Made by a program: the position numbers and the translations under genes
Shown here: in pieces, positions 34,559 through 42,998 of the stretch
How positions within the stretch are numbered: position 1 is the stretch's first letter
How the letters are laid out: every line of letters starts with the position of its first letter
Notes under the pieces: generated by a model
Seen by the model: only the letters and a program-made list of their open reading frames with translations
Told to the model about the DNA's origin: nothing
Databases searched by the model: none
Assembly (NCBI GenBank): GCA_034669045.1
Contig: JAXDOD010000163.1
Location: 51,577 to 115,576 of the forward strand
DNA: 64,000 nucleotides
Source: VAZQ01 sp034669045
GTDB taxonomy: Bacteria; Pseudomonadota; Alphaproteobacteria; Rhizobiales; Xanthobacteraceae
Direction: 5' to 3'

Positions 34559-35434
34559 ATGAGTAAGCGTAAAGGTGAAGGCGTCGGTTCGACGATCCAG
34601 TCCACGTCGGCGCGGGCAGGGTGGCGAGCGGCCTTGGCGGGCGCCGCATTCCTGCTGGCCGGAGCCGGCGCAGCCTTCGCCGACGACGAGATCCAGGTCT
34701 ACAACGGCGAGATCGCCAAGGTCGGCGAGTGGACGGTCCAGCAGCATCTGAACTATGCGTTCAACGGCCGGCGGACGCCGGATTTTCCGGGCGGCCTCGT
34801 CCCGCACCGCACCCTCAACGGCACGCCGGAATTCGCCTACGGCATCACGCCGTGGTGGGAGTGGGGCTTCTACATTCCCTGGGCGATCAACAAGGAAGGC
34901 ACCTTCTATTCCAACGCCGGCAAGCTGCGCACGCTGTTCGTCACGCCGGACGCGGAAAAACGCGAGTTCTTCTATGGCGTCAATTTCGAGTTCGCCTACT
35001 CGACGCGGGTGTTCTCCGACACCCGATGGAACGCGGAAATCCGCCCGATCATCGGCTGGCGCAAGGGCGAGTGGGAATTCATCATGAACCCGATCGTCGA
35101 CATCGGGTTCGGGACCAACGGCGAAGTCACCTTCGTCCCGGCGTTTCGCCTGGCCAAGACGATCGCCAAGGACCTGCAGATCGGCTTGGAGTACTACACC
35201 GACCTCGGGCCGTTGCATCACTTCCTGCCGCTCAAGGAGCAGGGCCATAACATCTACGGCGTGGTCGACTTCAAGGTCGGCATTTGGGACGTGAATTTCG
35301 GGCTCGGCGCCGGCCTCACGCATGGCTCCGACAAGCTGATGGCCAAACTGATCGTCGGCACCGACCTCAACAATCTGCTGCCCAAAAATCCGCTATCGAG
35401 CACGCCGGCGTCGACGCCGGCGCTGCGGAAATGA
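34559..35434 (+). CDS. Outer-membrane beta-barrel-like exported protein
   Basis: A 291-residue protein with a signal peptide cut near GAAFADDEI. The mature part alternates polar and aromatic residues in strand-like runs: WTVQQHLNYAFNG, PEFAYGITPWWEWGFYIPW, FFYGVNFEFAYSTRVFSDTR and LQIGLEYYTDLGP. This is typical of small outer-membrane barrels, similar in style to MetA/phenol-pathway transporters. It ends in a Thr/Pro/Ala tail. No substrate can be assigned. It is convergent with the cytochrome c of the GMC operon. Confidence 0.65.
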   Translation: MSKRKGEGVGSTIQSTSARAGWRAALAGAAFLLAGAGAAFADDEIQVYNGEIAKVGEWTVQQHLNYAFNGRRTPDFPGGLVPHRTLNGTPEFAYGITPWWEWGFYIPWAINKEGTFYSNAGKLRTLFVTPDAEKREFFYGVNFEFAYSTRVFSDTRWNAEIRPIIGWRKGEWEFIMNPIVDIGFGTNGEVTFVPAFRLAKTIAKDLQIGLEYYTDLGPLHHFLPLKEQGHNIYGVVDFKVGIWDVNFGLGAGLTHGSDKLMAKLIVGTDLNNLLPKNPLSSTPASTPALRK

Positions 35435-35443
35435 GAGCTGAGG

Positions 35444-35480
35444 CGTGGAGATTCCCGCTGGCGCGGGAATGAGCGGGGGG
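35444..35480. repeat. REP palindrome between convergent genes
   Basis: GATTCCCGC(tgg)CGCGGGAATGAGCGGG, the same family as 27801-27830. It lies between convergent stops and may end transcription from both sides. Confidence 0.55.
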
Positions 35481-35499
35481 ATCGGCGTCGGCTGCGCGG

Positions 35500-35898
35500 C
35501 TACTTCACGGTCTGCAGATAGGCGATCAGGTCGGCGCGCGCGCCGGCGTCCGGCAGTCCCGCATAGGGCATGCGGTTCGCCGGCACCGCCTTCTGCGGAT
35601 CGGCGACGAAGGCGTCGAGCGTCTGCGCCGTCCAGGTGATGCCGCTGCGCTTGAGCGCCGGCGAGTAGCGGTAGTCCGCAAGCTCGCCGGCCTTGCGGCC
35701 CAACACGCCGGCCAGCGACGGCCCGACGCTGTTGTTGCCCGGCTCGGTGGTGTGGCACGCCGCGCATTCCTCGAACTTCTTTTCGCCGCGCGCGGCGTCG
35801 CCCTGGGCCTGCGCGGCGCCGGCCGCGGCGAGCAGCGCGAGCGTCAGCGCCAAGCGCATCGCATGTGTCGTCATGGCGGGCTTCGCTCTTGCGCTCAT
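35500..35898 (-). CDS. Cytochrome c of the GMC dehydrogenase operon
   Basis: A 132-residue class I cytochrome c. The signal region includes MRLALTLALLAAAGAAQAQ. The haem site is ECAACHTTEPG, then GPSLAGVLGRKAG, a Met-ligand candidate in PANRMPYAGL, and the closing helix ADLIAYLQTVK. Its ATG at 35898 overlaps the stop of the GMC gene by 4 nt (ATGA), so translation is coupled. It probably takes electrons from the flavin dehydrogenase in the periplasm. A later in-frame ATG (MTTHAM) would also leave the signal intact. Confidence 0.9.
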   Translation of the reverse strand: MSARAKPAMTTHAMRLALTLALLAAAGAAQAQGDAARGEKKFEECAACHTTEPGNNSVGPSLAGVLGRKAGELADYRYSPALKRSGITWTAQTLDAFVADPQKAVPANRMPYAGLPDAGARADLIAYLQTVK

Positions 35899-37667
35899 GC
35901 CGGCACCAGCGGTCCGGGGTTCTTGACGTAACGCTTGATTGCATCGACGGTCCAGTAGGTGAGGGCGCCCACCGGCCCGGTCGGATTGTACGACGCGTTG
36001 TGCGGAAACACATTGGCGCCGACCGTGAACAGGTTGTGGTAATCCCAGCTCTGCAGGTATCGGTTGACCGCGCTCTCGCGCGGGTTCACCCCCATGATGG
36101 TGCCGCCGGTGTTGTGCGTCGACTGATACGGCACCACCGTCCACGGCTCGGTGCGCGCGGAGGCTTCGTTGAGCACGGTGGGATTCATCGACTTGGCGAT
36201 GGCGTTGATGACCTGGGCGGCATGCCGCCCCATCTTGTGCTCGTTGTCCTTGTAATCGAAGGTCATGCGCATCATGGGCAGGCCGAAGGCATTGCGGTAG
36301 GTCGGATCGAGATCGAAGTAGTTGTAGCGGTTGGCCATGACGCTGCCGCTCGCGCCGATGTTCATCGCCGAGCCCCACCACTTGGCGGTGGCCGCCTTCC
36401 AGCCCTTGCCCCACTGCGGGGTGCCGCGCGGCGTCGGCCGGAAGCTCAGCGGCAGCGGCGTGTTGAAGCCGGCGCCGACGCTGTATCCTCCGATGAAGTC
36501 ATGCGGGCCGCGGTCGAAGCTCCAGTTGATGTTGAAGTCGTCGATGGTGACGTTCGAGCCGCCCGCGCTCATGAACGGGTTGAAGTGGCGGCCCTCGAAG
36601 AACAGGTTCGCGCCGGCGCCGGTCTGGTAGCAGTAGTTCTTGCCGACGACGCCCTTCTGGGAGACCGGGTCGTAGGGCTCGCCGATGCCCGAGAGCAGCA
36701 TCAGGTGCACGTTGTTGATGGCATAGGCGCACAGCAGGACCATGCCGGCGGGCTGCTCGAATTCCTCGCCGTTGAGCACGTTGGTATAGGTCACGCCGGT
36801 CACCCGCTTGGCGTCCGAATCCTTGAGCACCTTGGTCACCCAGGCATGCGTGCGCAGCTCGAAGTTCGGATTGCGCATCGCGATCGGGATCACCGTCATG
36901 TGCGGTGAGCCCTTGGCGTTGGCTTCGCAGCCGAAGCGTCCGCAAAAGCCGCAATACTGGCAGGCGCCGTATTTCGACCCGTCGGGATTGGTATAGGCGC
37001 GCGACGCGTTCGCGGTCGGGCGCGGGAACGGATGATAGCCGCTGTCCTTCGCGGCGGCGGCGAACATCTCGCTCGACAGGATGGTGGTGAGCGGCGGCAG
37101 CGGATATTCGCGCGCGCGCGGCGCTTCGAACGGATTGCCGCCGGGCTGGATCTGGCCCTTGATGTTGCCGGCCTTGCCGGAGATCGCGGCCGTGTGCTCG
37201 AACCGGTCGTAATAGGGCTCGAGCTCGTCGTAGCCGACGCCCCAGTCCTGGATCGTCATGTCGGCGGGGATGAAGGTCTTGCCGTAACGCTCCTCGTACA
37301 TGGAGCGGACCTTGAACTCCATGTCGGTCCAGCGCCAGGTGTGGCCGCTCCAGTGCACCCCCGAGCCGCCGACGCCCTCGCCGGGCAGGAACGAACCCAG
37401 GCGCCGCATCGGCAGCGCTTCCTGCGTCGGGTTGTTGCGGATCGTGAGCGTGTCGCGCGCCGTGTTCATCATCAGGTCTTGACGATTGACGTAGCGCAAC
37501 TCGTCGCGCACCGTGGGCACCGCAAAGTCCTTGTCGGTGCTGCGCATCTCGCCGCGCTCGAGCGCGACGACCTTGAGGCCGGCTTGCGTCAGCTCCTTGG
37601 AGAGGATGCCGCCGGTCCAGCCCAGGCCGACGATCACGACGTCGACCTCTTTCAATTTCGTGACCAT
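35895..37667 (-). CDS. GMC-family FAD dehydrogenase (gluconate/fructose dehydrogenase large-subunit type)
   Basis: A 590-residue protein. The N-terminal Rossmann FAD motif is VIVGLGWTGG with ALERG. GEGVGGSGVHWSGHTWRW is the GMC signature region. A four-cysteine cluster (C236, C239, C242, C247 in ACQYCGFCGRFGCEAN) resembles the iron-sulphur site of FAD-dependent glucose/fructose dehydrogenases. The C-terminal GMC part has YQSTHNTGGTIMG and NASYNPTGPVGALTYW. It oxidises an alcohol or sugar in the periplasm; the substrate is unknown. There is no signal peptide of its own, so it is expected to be exported with the Tat-signal subunit 3 encoded upstream. Electrons go to the cytochrome c gene coupled downstream. 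Confidence 0.92.
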   Translation of the reverse strand: MVTKLKEVDVVIVGLGWTGGILSKELTQAGLKVVALERGEMRSTDKDFAVPTVRDELRYVNRQDLMMNTARDTLTIRNNPTQEALPMRRLGSFLPGEGVGGSGVHWSGHTWRWTDMEFKVRSMYEERYGKTFIPADMTIQDWGVGYDELEPYYDRFEHTAAISGKAGNIKGQIQPGGNPFEAPRAREYPLPPLTTILSSEMFAAAAKDSGYHPFPRPTANASRAYTNPDGSKYGACQYCGFCGRFGCEANAKGSPHMTVIPIAMRNPNFELRTHAWVTKVLKDSDAKRVTGVTYTNVLNGEEFEQPAGMVLLCAYAINNVHLMLLSGIGEPYDPVSQKGVVGKNYCYQTGAGANLFFEGRHFNPFMSAGGSNVTIDDFNINWSFDRGPHDFIGGYSVGAGFNTPLPLSFRPTPRGTPQWGKGWKAATAKWWGSAMNIGASGSVMANRYNYFDLDPTYRNAFGLPMMRMTFDYKDNEHKMGRHAAQVINAIAKSMNPTVLNEASARTEPWTVVPYQSTHNTGGTIMGVNPRESAVNRYLQSWDYHNLFTVGANVFPHNASYNPTGPVGALTYWTVDAIKRYVKNPGPLVPA

Positions 37668-37688
37668 GTCGCGCTCCCGTTATGTTTG

Positions 37689-37735
37689 CGCATGTCCTTT
37701 TCGGAAAACCGGTTCCCACTTTTCCTGGACATGCG
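37689..37735. repeat. Bradyrhizobium-type palindrome, second member
   Basis: The CGCATGTCC/GGACATGCG stem around GGAAAACCGGTTCCCACTTTT is the same core as 27885-27926. It lies inside the operon, between subunit 3 and the GMC gene, and could modulate the ratio of the two transcripts. Confidence 0.65.
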
Positions 37736-38464
37736 TCAGCTCATGTCCGCGATGCCGAGGGCGTCATGCGGGAACGGCTTGTCCTTGTATTTCTCGATGT
37801 TCTCGCGATGCACCGCGACCACGCCGGGGAACCCGATCATCTTCCAGCCCACCTTGTTGCGGTTGCCGCCGTAGATCGGGTCGGAGAACATGCCTTCCAT
37901 CACCGTCTGGTAGACCGTGGTCCAGAACACGTTCGCCGGCGGTCCGTTCTCGAACTTGAGCTTGCCGGAGGCGAGCGCGACCAGCACCTCCTCGCGCTGC
38001 TTCTCGTCGAGCTGGTCGAAGGACTTCTTATATTGCGCGCGGCAATAGGCGTTGGTCGCCACGATTCCGGCGCGATAGAGCTGCGCGGGCGTGAGCGGGA
38101 GCTGGTAGCCCTGGCTCGGCACGCCCGGCTTCCACGGCCCCTGCATGTAGAGCCGCTCGCCCTTGCCCCAGGCGCCCGCCAGCGCGCGGTCGATGTAGAC
38201 GTTGATGCCGACGTCGGTGCCCTTGGGCGTGAGATTGTCCGCCGGCACCATGTGGTCGACCAGGGTCTCGACGAAGGCGGCCTCTTCCAGGTTGAGGAAG
38301 GCGTAGCCCGAGGCGGCGGCGGGCGGCGCGGCGATCGGCTGCGCCGGCGCCGGCTGCGGCAGGATCGCGGGGGTGGCGGCGGCGGCCGCGGCACCGCCGA
38401 CGACGGCGCCCTTGAGAAAGTCGCGCCGGCCAAGCCCGTTGTCGCGTCCTTTGTCGTTCGTCAT
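37736..38464 (-). CDS. Gluconate 2-dehydrogenase subunit 3 family protein, Tat-exported
   Basis: A 242-residue protein from the ATG at 38464 (the longer frame is not supported). The Tat signal GRRDFLKGAVVGGAAAAAA is followed by a Pro/Ala stretch. The subunit-3 fold follows: FLNLEEAAFVETLVDHMVPA, GTDVGINVYIDRALAGAWG, QLYRAGIVATNAYCRAQYKK, QREEVLVALASGKL, FWTTVYQTVMEGMFSDPIYG and KVGWKMIGFPG. It escorts and matures the FAD subunit and is essential in related dehydrogenases. It precedes the GMC gene. Confidence 0.92.
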   Translation of the reverse strand: MTNDKGRDNGLGRRDFLKGAVVGGAAAAAATPAILPQPAPAQPIAAPPAAASGYAFLNLEEAAFVETLVDHMVPADNLTPKGTDVGINVYIDRALAGAWGKGERLYMQGPWKPGVPSQGYQLPLTPAQLYRAGIVATNAYCRAQYKKSFDQLDEKQREEVLVALASGKLKFENGPPANVFWTTVYQTVMEGMFSDPIYGGNRNKVGWKMIGFPGVVAVHRENIEKYKDKPFPHDALGIADMS

Positions 38465-38626
38465 GAGCGCCTCCCTGTGCTCCGGTTGTCCCGGATTGCA
38501 ACACGTTCCCGGCGCAGAGCGTGCCCGTTTCAGGCCCCGGCGGCAAGGCCGTCGGGAGGCATGCCTCGACGACCGGTCATCACGAGGGCCGCGCCGGCTC
38601 CGCAACGACGGACGCGGCGCGCGCGC

Positions 38627-39454
38627 TCATTTCTGGGTCGACTTGAAGTACCGCAGGTCCGGCGGCTGCTGGCCCTTGCGCGCCGGCATCAGCAGGCCGT
38701 CGGCGCTGAGCATGTAGTTGTCCTTGCCGATGCGCACGTGCGGATTGTTCTCGGCGCAGATTTCCTCGATCCAATTGTGCTTGGGGCTGGGATCGCGGAA
38801 GTATTGCTTCTTCACGGTCCAGGGACCGGTGAGCGCGCTGTCGATGGTGGTCACCTCGTTCCAGAGGATCATCCGGTCCTTCTTGTCGAGGTAGAGACGC
38901 TCCTTGACGATGGTCTTGCCGTCGCTGTGCAGCGGAACGCCGGTGGTGTCGTAGGCGCGCGGGCTTTTCATGCCGCGGGTCTCGATCTCGAGCACGTCGT
39001 ATTTGCCGTCGCCGTCCTCGTCGATCCATTTGCCGATCGAGGTGCCCTTGTAGGCGGGCTCGAGCTCCTTCGGCCACTCGCGACCGTCGGTGTAGATGCG
39101 GCGGTTGTCGTGGATGTGGCTGATGAGCATGTAGATCGTGGCCGGGGTGACGATGATCTCCATCGGCTCGTACACGTTCATGATGCGCGGCATCCCCGGC
39201 CCGGCGCAGGTCCATGACGGCTCACTGCCGTGGCCGCCGGCCTGCTGGTCGGCGGTGTTCCAGTCGAAGATCGCCTGATATTCCGGGGTGAGCGGGGGCT
39301 TCTCGCCCGCGGGGGTCCAGCGCGGCGAGCCGCGGCGCTCCCACACGCCTTTCCAATCCGGGTATTTCGATTGATCGAAGGCCTCGGCGACCCCGCATGT
39401 GAAGACGAGCGCCAGGAGGAGCGCGATGGCGCCGATCGATGTTCGCTGATGCAT
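38627..39454 (-). CDS. Exported TDGR-family protein, paralogue 3 (form A)
   Basis: A 275-residue protein with a signal peptide cut near AEAFDQS. Motifs: KYPDWKGVWERRG, PLTPEYQAIFD, CAGPGMPRIMNVYEPMEII, RRIYTDGREWP, GTSIGKWIDEDGDGKYDVLE, YDTTGVPLHSDGKTIVKERL, SALTGPWTVKKQY, CAENNPHVRIG and LSADGLLMPARKG. Its start is 20 nt after the stop of its paralogue at 39475. Together they precede the GMC dehydrogenase genes (162-nt gap) on the same strand, which suggests that this family works with exported flavin/haem oxidases. That is inference from context. Confidence 0.75.
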   Translation of the reverse strand: MHQRTSIGAIALLLALVFTCGVAEAFDQSKYPDWKGVWERRGSPRWTPAGEKPPLTPEYQAIFDWNTADQQAGGHGSEPSWTCAGPGMPRIMNVYEPMEIIVTPATIYMLISHIHDNRRIYTDGREWPKELEPAYKGTSIGKWIDEDGDGKYDVLEIETRGMKSPRAYDTTGVPLHSDGKTIVKERLYLDKKDRMILWNEVTTIDSALTGPWTVKKQYFRDPSPKHNWIEEICAENNPHVRIGKDNYMLSADGLLMPARKGQQPPDLRYFKSTQK

Positions 39455-39474
39455 GGCTGTTCTCCGCGCTGCCG

Positions 39475-40323
39475 TCATTTGTTGGCCTGGTTGAAGTGGC
39501 GCAGGTCGGGCGGCGCCTGGTCTTTCTTCGCCGGCATCAGATAGCCCTCGGCACTGAGGAAGTAGTTCTCGTTGCCGATCCTGACGTGGTTGGTTTCCGG
39601 ACAGCCGGCTTCGCGCCAGAACGGCTGCTGGGTCGATTCGCGCTTGTAGTTCTTGATCGCCGTCCAGGGACGCGTCAGCGCGTTGTCGATCACGGTGATC
39701 TCCTCGACCAGGACGTTGGGGTCGCCCTTGCTGAGATAGATGCGCTCCTTGATGACGCTCTTGTTGTCGGGATGGAGCATCAGCCCGGTGTTGTCGTAGC
39801 CGCGCGGCCCCTTGAACAGGCGGGTTTCCACCTCGAGCAGGTCGTAGCGGCCGTCGCCGTCGGTATCGAGCCATTTGCCGATCGAATAGCCGTTGTAGGT
39901 CGGCTCGAAGTCGTCGGGGAAGTCGCGCCCGTCGGTGAAGATGCGCCGAACCGAATCGGTGACGTCGTCGACCATCATGTAGGTCGTCTCGGGCGTGACG
40001 ATGACCTCCATCGCGTCATAGAGGTTCATCATCGCCGGCATGCCCCAGGCCATGCAGGTGTAGCCCAGGGCATCGCCCTGACCGCCGATGTTCTGGTCGG
40101 CGAGGCTCGCCTCGTAGCGGGCCTGAAACTCGGGCGTGAGCGGCGCCTGCTGCTCGAGGCCGCGCGGCTTGGTCGGATCGAAGCGCGGGTTCCCGGGCGG
40201 AGTGCGATTCCAGGCGCCCCGCAGGTCGGGATATTGCCCGTCGTCGAACGCCTGCGCGCCGACGGTCGTCAGCAGCAGGCCCAGCGCCAGCGCTGCGGCA
40301 TGGATCGAGCGGTGGTGAAACAT
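39475..40323 (-). CDS. Exported TDGR-family protein, paralogue 2 (form A)
   Basis: A 282-residue protein with a signal peptide cut near GAQAFDD and ribosome site GGGAGG. It has the same motif order as 38627: QYPDLRGAWNR, PLTPEFQARYE, CMAWGMPAMMNLYDAMEVI, RRIFTDGRDFP, GYSIGKWLDTDGDGRYDLLE, YDNTGLMLHPDN, DNALTRPWTAIKNYKRE, CPETNHVRIGNENYF and LSAEGYLMPAKKDQAPP. It has a longer insertion near residue 45-55 than the other members. It is probably the first gene of the minus-strand dehydrogenase unit. Confidence 0.75.
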   Translation of the reverse strand: MFHHRSIHAAALALGLLLTTVGAQAFDDGQYPDLRGAWNRTPPGNPRFDPTKPRGLEQQAPLTPEFQARYEASLADQNIGGQGDALGYTCMAWGMPAMMNLYDAMEVIVTPETTYMMVDDVTDSVRRIFTDGRDFPDDFEPTYNGYSIGKWLDTDGDGRYDLLEVETRLFKGPRGYDNTGLMLHPDNKSVIKERIYLSKGDPNVLVEEITVIDNALTRPWTAIKNYKRESTQQPFWREAGCPETNHVRIGNENYFLSAEGYLMPAKKDQAPPDLRHFNQANK

Positions 40324-40832
40324 GGCTGACCTCCCATGAGCGTCATCACGACGGTGGCGACCGCGGCGGCATCCGAAGCGCCAATCGTGCGCGCGTACTT
40401 TATTCTATGCTGCCGGACGCGAACGCCAGCGAGCGCATCTCGCGGCGGCCCGGTGCTGGAGAACGAGACTAGCATGCTGCGCTGCCTCGTTCCACCGCGC
40501 CCGCAAGGCCGGGGTGGCGCCACGACGGGCGCTGTTGCCAAGACCGCCCGCCGGTGGGACAGTCCGTCATGATCTGCCGCCCGTGCCGGCGGGACCGGCG
40601 CACGACGGAGGATGCCGATGACGGATGCGGTGCTGGCGGAGCGGCAGGAATTCGACCGCGCGCTTGCCACCATGACGGCGCGGCGGCGAGCGGGTCGAAT
40701 ATTGCGACACCGGCCCTCACGCGTTTCCGGGGCGCCATGCCTGCTTCCATGACGCCTGCTTCCATGACGCCGACCGCAACGGCATCAAGAGCGTCGATCT
40801 CTGCAGGAATTGGCGTCCCGCACCGCCGCACC
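40324..40832. other. Intergenic region with a possible gene remnant
   Basis: A 509-nt divergent gap. An ATG at 40619 has a good ribosome site (GGAGG) and opens a 44-codon frame (MTDAVLAERQEFDRALATMT...). This loses protein-like character after about 20 residues, and a shifted frame then looks more protein-like (ERVEYCDTGPHAFPGRH...). It may be a decayed gene. A 15-nt tandem duplication (CCTGCTTCCATGACG x 2) lies at about 40740-40770. Confidence 0.35.
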
Positions 40833-41819
40833 ATGACGGCTCGACGCGGCCTGCGTGCCATCGCTGCGATCAGCCTCGTCGCCACCGGCCTGCTCGCGCC
40901 GGCCGCGCGCGCGGACGACTGGCCAACGCGGCCGGTGAAGATCGTCATTCCGTTCGGCGCCGGCGGCACCAGCGACCGGTTCGGGCGGCTCATCGCGACG
41001 GAATTGTCGAAAGCCTTCCGGCAAAGCTTCTCGGTGGAGAACAAGCCGGGCGGCGCCGGCGCGATCGGATCGGCCGAGGTCGCGCGCGCGCAGCCGGACG
41101 GCTACACCCTGGTGCTCGCCGGCATGGGGCCGCACGTCACCGGGCCCGCGCTCAATCCGAGGATCGGCTACGACCCGATCGCCGGCTTCACGCATATCGC
41201 GATGATCGCCGGCGACAGCACGATCTTCGTCGTGCATCCAGCGCTGGGCGTGAAGACGCTGCCGGACTTCATCCGGCTGGCGAAAAGCGGCACGGTCGCC
41301 ATCAACAGCGGCTCGTCGGGGCTCGGCACCATCGCGCATCTGAGCCTCGAGCAGTTGCGGCGCAAGGCCGGCGTCATGAACATCGCTCACGTCCCCTATC
41401 GGGGCGGCGGGCCGCTCTCGATCGACCTGCTCGGCAATCACGTGTCCTCGGCCTTCCTGGCGACCGCCTCCGCGATCGAGCAGGTGCGCGCCGGCAGCCT
41501 GATCGCGCTGGCCGTGACCAGCAGCGAGCGCATCGCCAATCTCAAGGAGGTGCCGACCTTCGCCGAGCTCGGCTATCCGGACGTGGAATCGACCACCTGG
41601 GGCTGGCTCTCCGGGCCGCCCAACATGCCGGCCGAGATCGTGACCAGGCTCAGCACCGAGGTGCGCAAGCTCGTGCGCACGCCGGAGATGCAGCAACGCT
41701 TCGCGGCGGAATCGATGCTGACCCGGGATCTCGATCCAGCCGCGCTCACCGCCTTCCTCGCCAGCGAGCTCAAGCGCTGGACCGCGCTGGTCGAGGACGC
41801 CGGGCTGCGCGAGAAATGA
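40833..41819 (+). CDS. Tripartite tricarboxylate transporter substrate-binding protein (Bug/TctC family) 1
   Basis: A 328-residue periplasmic receptor from the ATG at 40833. The signal peptide is cut near ARADDWP. Family motifs: PVKIVIPFGAGGTSD, VENKPGGAGAIGSAEVARAQPDGYTL, FTHIAMIAGDSTIFVVHP, HVPYRGGGPLSIDLLGN and VPTFAELGYPD. It binds a carboxylate-type solute. No TctA/TctB membrane genes are nearby, so it is an orphan receptor, as is common for Bug proteins. Upstream in-frame codons to 40554 are not credible. It is followed after 6 nt by an SDR gene (likely operon). Confidence 0.92.
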   Translation: MTARRGLRAIAAISLVATGLLAPAARADDWPTRPVKIVIPFGAGGTSDRFGRLIATELSKAFRQSFSVENKPGGAGAIGSAEVARAQPDGYTLVLAGMGPHVTGPALNPRIGYDPIAGFTHIAMIAGDSTIFVVHPALGVKTLPDFIRLAKSGTVAINSGSSGLGTIAHLSLEQLRRKAGVMNIAHVPYRGGGPLSIDLLGNHVSSAFLATASAIEQVRAGSLIALAVTSSERIANLKEVPTFAELGYPDVESTTWGWLSGPPNMPAEIVTRLSTEVRKLVRTPEMQQRFAAESMLTRDLDPAALTAFLASELKRWTALVEDAGLREK

Positions 41820-41825
41820 TCCGCC

Positions 41826-42659
41826 GTGGCGAGCGAGACGGACAACGATCCTTCTAGCGATCCTTCCTTGGCCGATCGCCCGGTCATCGTGACCGGCGCC
41901 AGCCGCGGACTCGGCCGCGCCATGGCGCTCGCGCTCGCGCGGGCCGGCGCCCGGGTTGCGCTGGTGGCCTCGCGGCGCAGCGCCCAACTCGACGAGACCA
42001 TGGCGCGCGCGTCCGCGCTCGGCGCCAAAGAGCGCGCGATCGCGGTCACCGGCGACCTGCGCCGGGCGGCGGACTGCGAGCGCATCGCCGCCGAGGTGCG
42101 CGCCGCGTTCGGCAGCGTGCACGTGCTCATCAACAACGCCGCCCTATCCATGGCTGGTCCGGGCGAGCCGCTCTGGCGCGCCGACGTGGACGAGTGGCGG
42201 CGCATGGTCGCGACCAACATCGAAGGCCTGTTCCTGATGACGCGCAGCGTCGCGCCGGCGATGGTGGCGCAGGGCTTTGGCAAGATCGTCAATGTCTCGA
42301 CCGGCGCCGGCACGATGGTGCGCAAGTTTTATGCGCCTTACGGTCCGTCGAAGGCATTCGTCGAGGCGGCCTCGCGCATCTGGGCGCAGGAATTCGCCGG
42401 CACCGGCGTCACCGTCAACGTGCTGTTGCCGGGCGGCGCCGTCGATACCGCCGCCGATGTCACCGGCACGCCGACGGCCGGACGCACGTTCCTGCCGGCC
42501 TCGGTGATGGTGGCGCCGGCGCTGTGGCTCGCGTCCGACCGCTCCGACGGCCACACCGGCGAACGGTTCGTCGCCAGCCGCTGGGATGAGCGCCTGCCGC
42601 TCGCGGCGCGCATCGCCGCCGCGCGCCAGGACGGCGCGAGCGAGCCGCAGATCATGTGA
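41826..42659 (+). CDS. SDR-family oxidoreductase
   Basis: A 277-residue short-chain dehydrogenase. NAD(P)-binding TGASRGLGRAMALAL, NNA in VLINNAALSMAG, and the active-site YxxxK as YGPSK with the Ser in NVSTGAG upstream. The G-rich C-terminal loop is LPGGAVDTAADV. Start GTG at 41826, 6 nt after the Bug receptor stop, so the two are probably co-transcribed. The SDR may act on the solute taken up or on a related hydroxy compound; the substrate is unknown. Confidence 0.88.
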   Translation: MASETDNDPSSDPSLADRPVIVTGASRGLGRAMALALARAGARVALVASRRSAQLDETMARASALGAKERAIAVTGDLRRAADCERIAAEVRAAFGSVHVLINNAALSMAGPGEPLWRADVDEWRRMVATNIEGLFLMTRSVAPAMVAQGFGKIVNVSTGAGTMVRKFYAPYGPSKAFVEAASRIWAQEFAGTGVTVNVLLPGGAVDTAADVTGTPTAGRTFLPASVMVAPALWLASDRSDGHTGERFVASRWDERLPLAARIAAARQDGASEPQIM

Positions 42660-42998
42660 GACAAATGTGCGGATGTGATCGCGGAATTTCGCTTTAATTG
42701 ACAACGTGGACTCGACATTGCTGCGCTTGTGACAGTGCTGTGTGCAGCCGCCGGACTTTTTGTACGGGAGGCCGTTATTGTGCAAAGCCCCGCGGGAGAG
42801 GCCGCCGCACGAAGTGCGGTGAGTGAGGGGGTTCGTATGCCTATCGAGCGACCGTGACCTCTCCCCAACCCTCTCCCACGCAAGTCGGGCTTGCCCGACT
42901 TGCGCAGCATGAAGCGCAACCCGGGTTGCGTGGGAGAGGGAGCCCACCGAACTCGCCGGCCGTCTTTGCACATCCAACCGCGAACACCCAATTGCGTA
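42660..42998. repeat. Intergenic region with hairpin repeat (dyad 42869-42940)
   Basis: A 339-nt gap between convergent genes. A long dyad has CCCTCTCCCACGCAA at 42869-42883 pairing with TTGCGTGGGAGAGGG at 42926-42940. An inner hairpin, AAGTCGGGC/GCCCGACTT, lies inside. It is a Rhizobiales-type intergenic repeat that may end transcription from both sides. No gene was seen. Confidence 0.6.
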
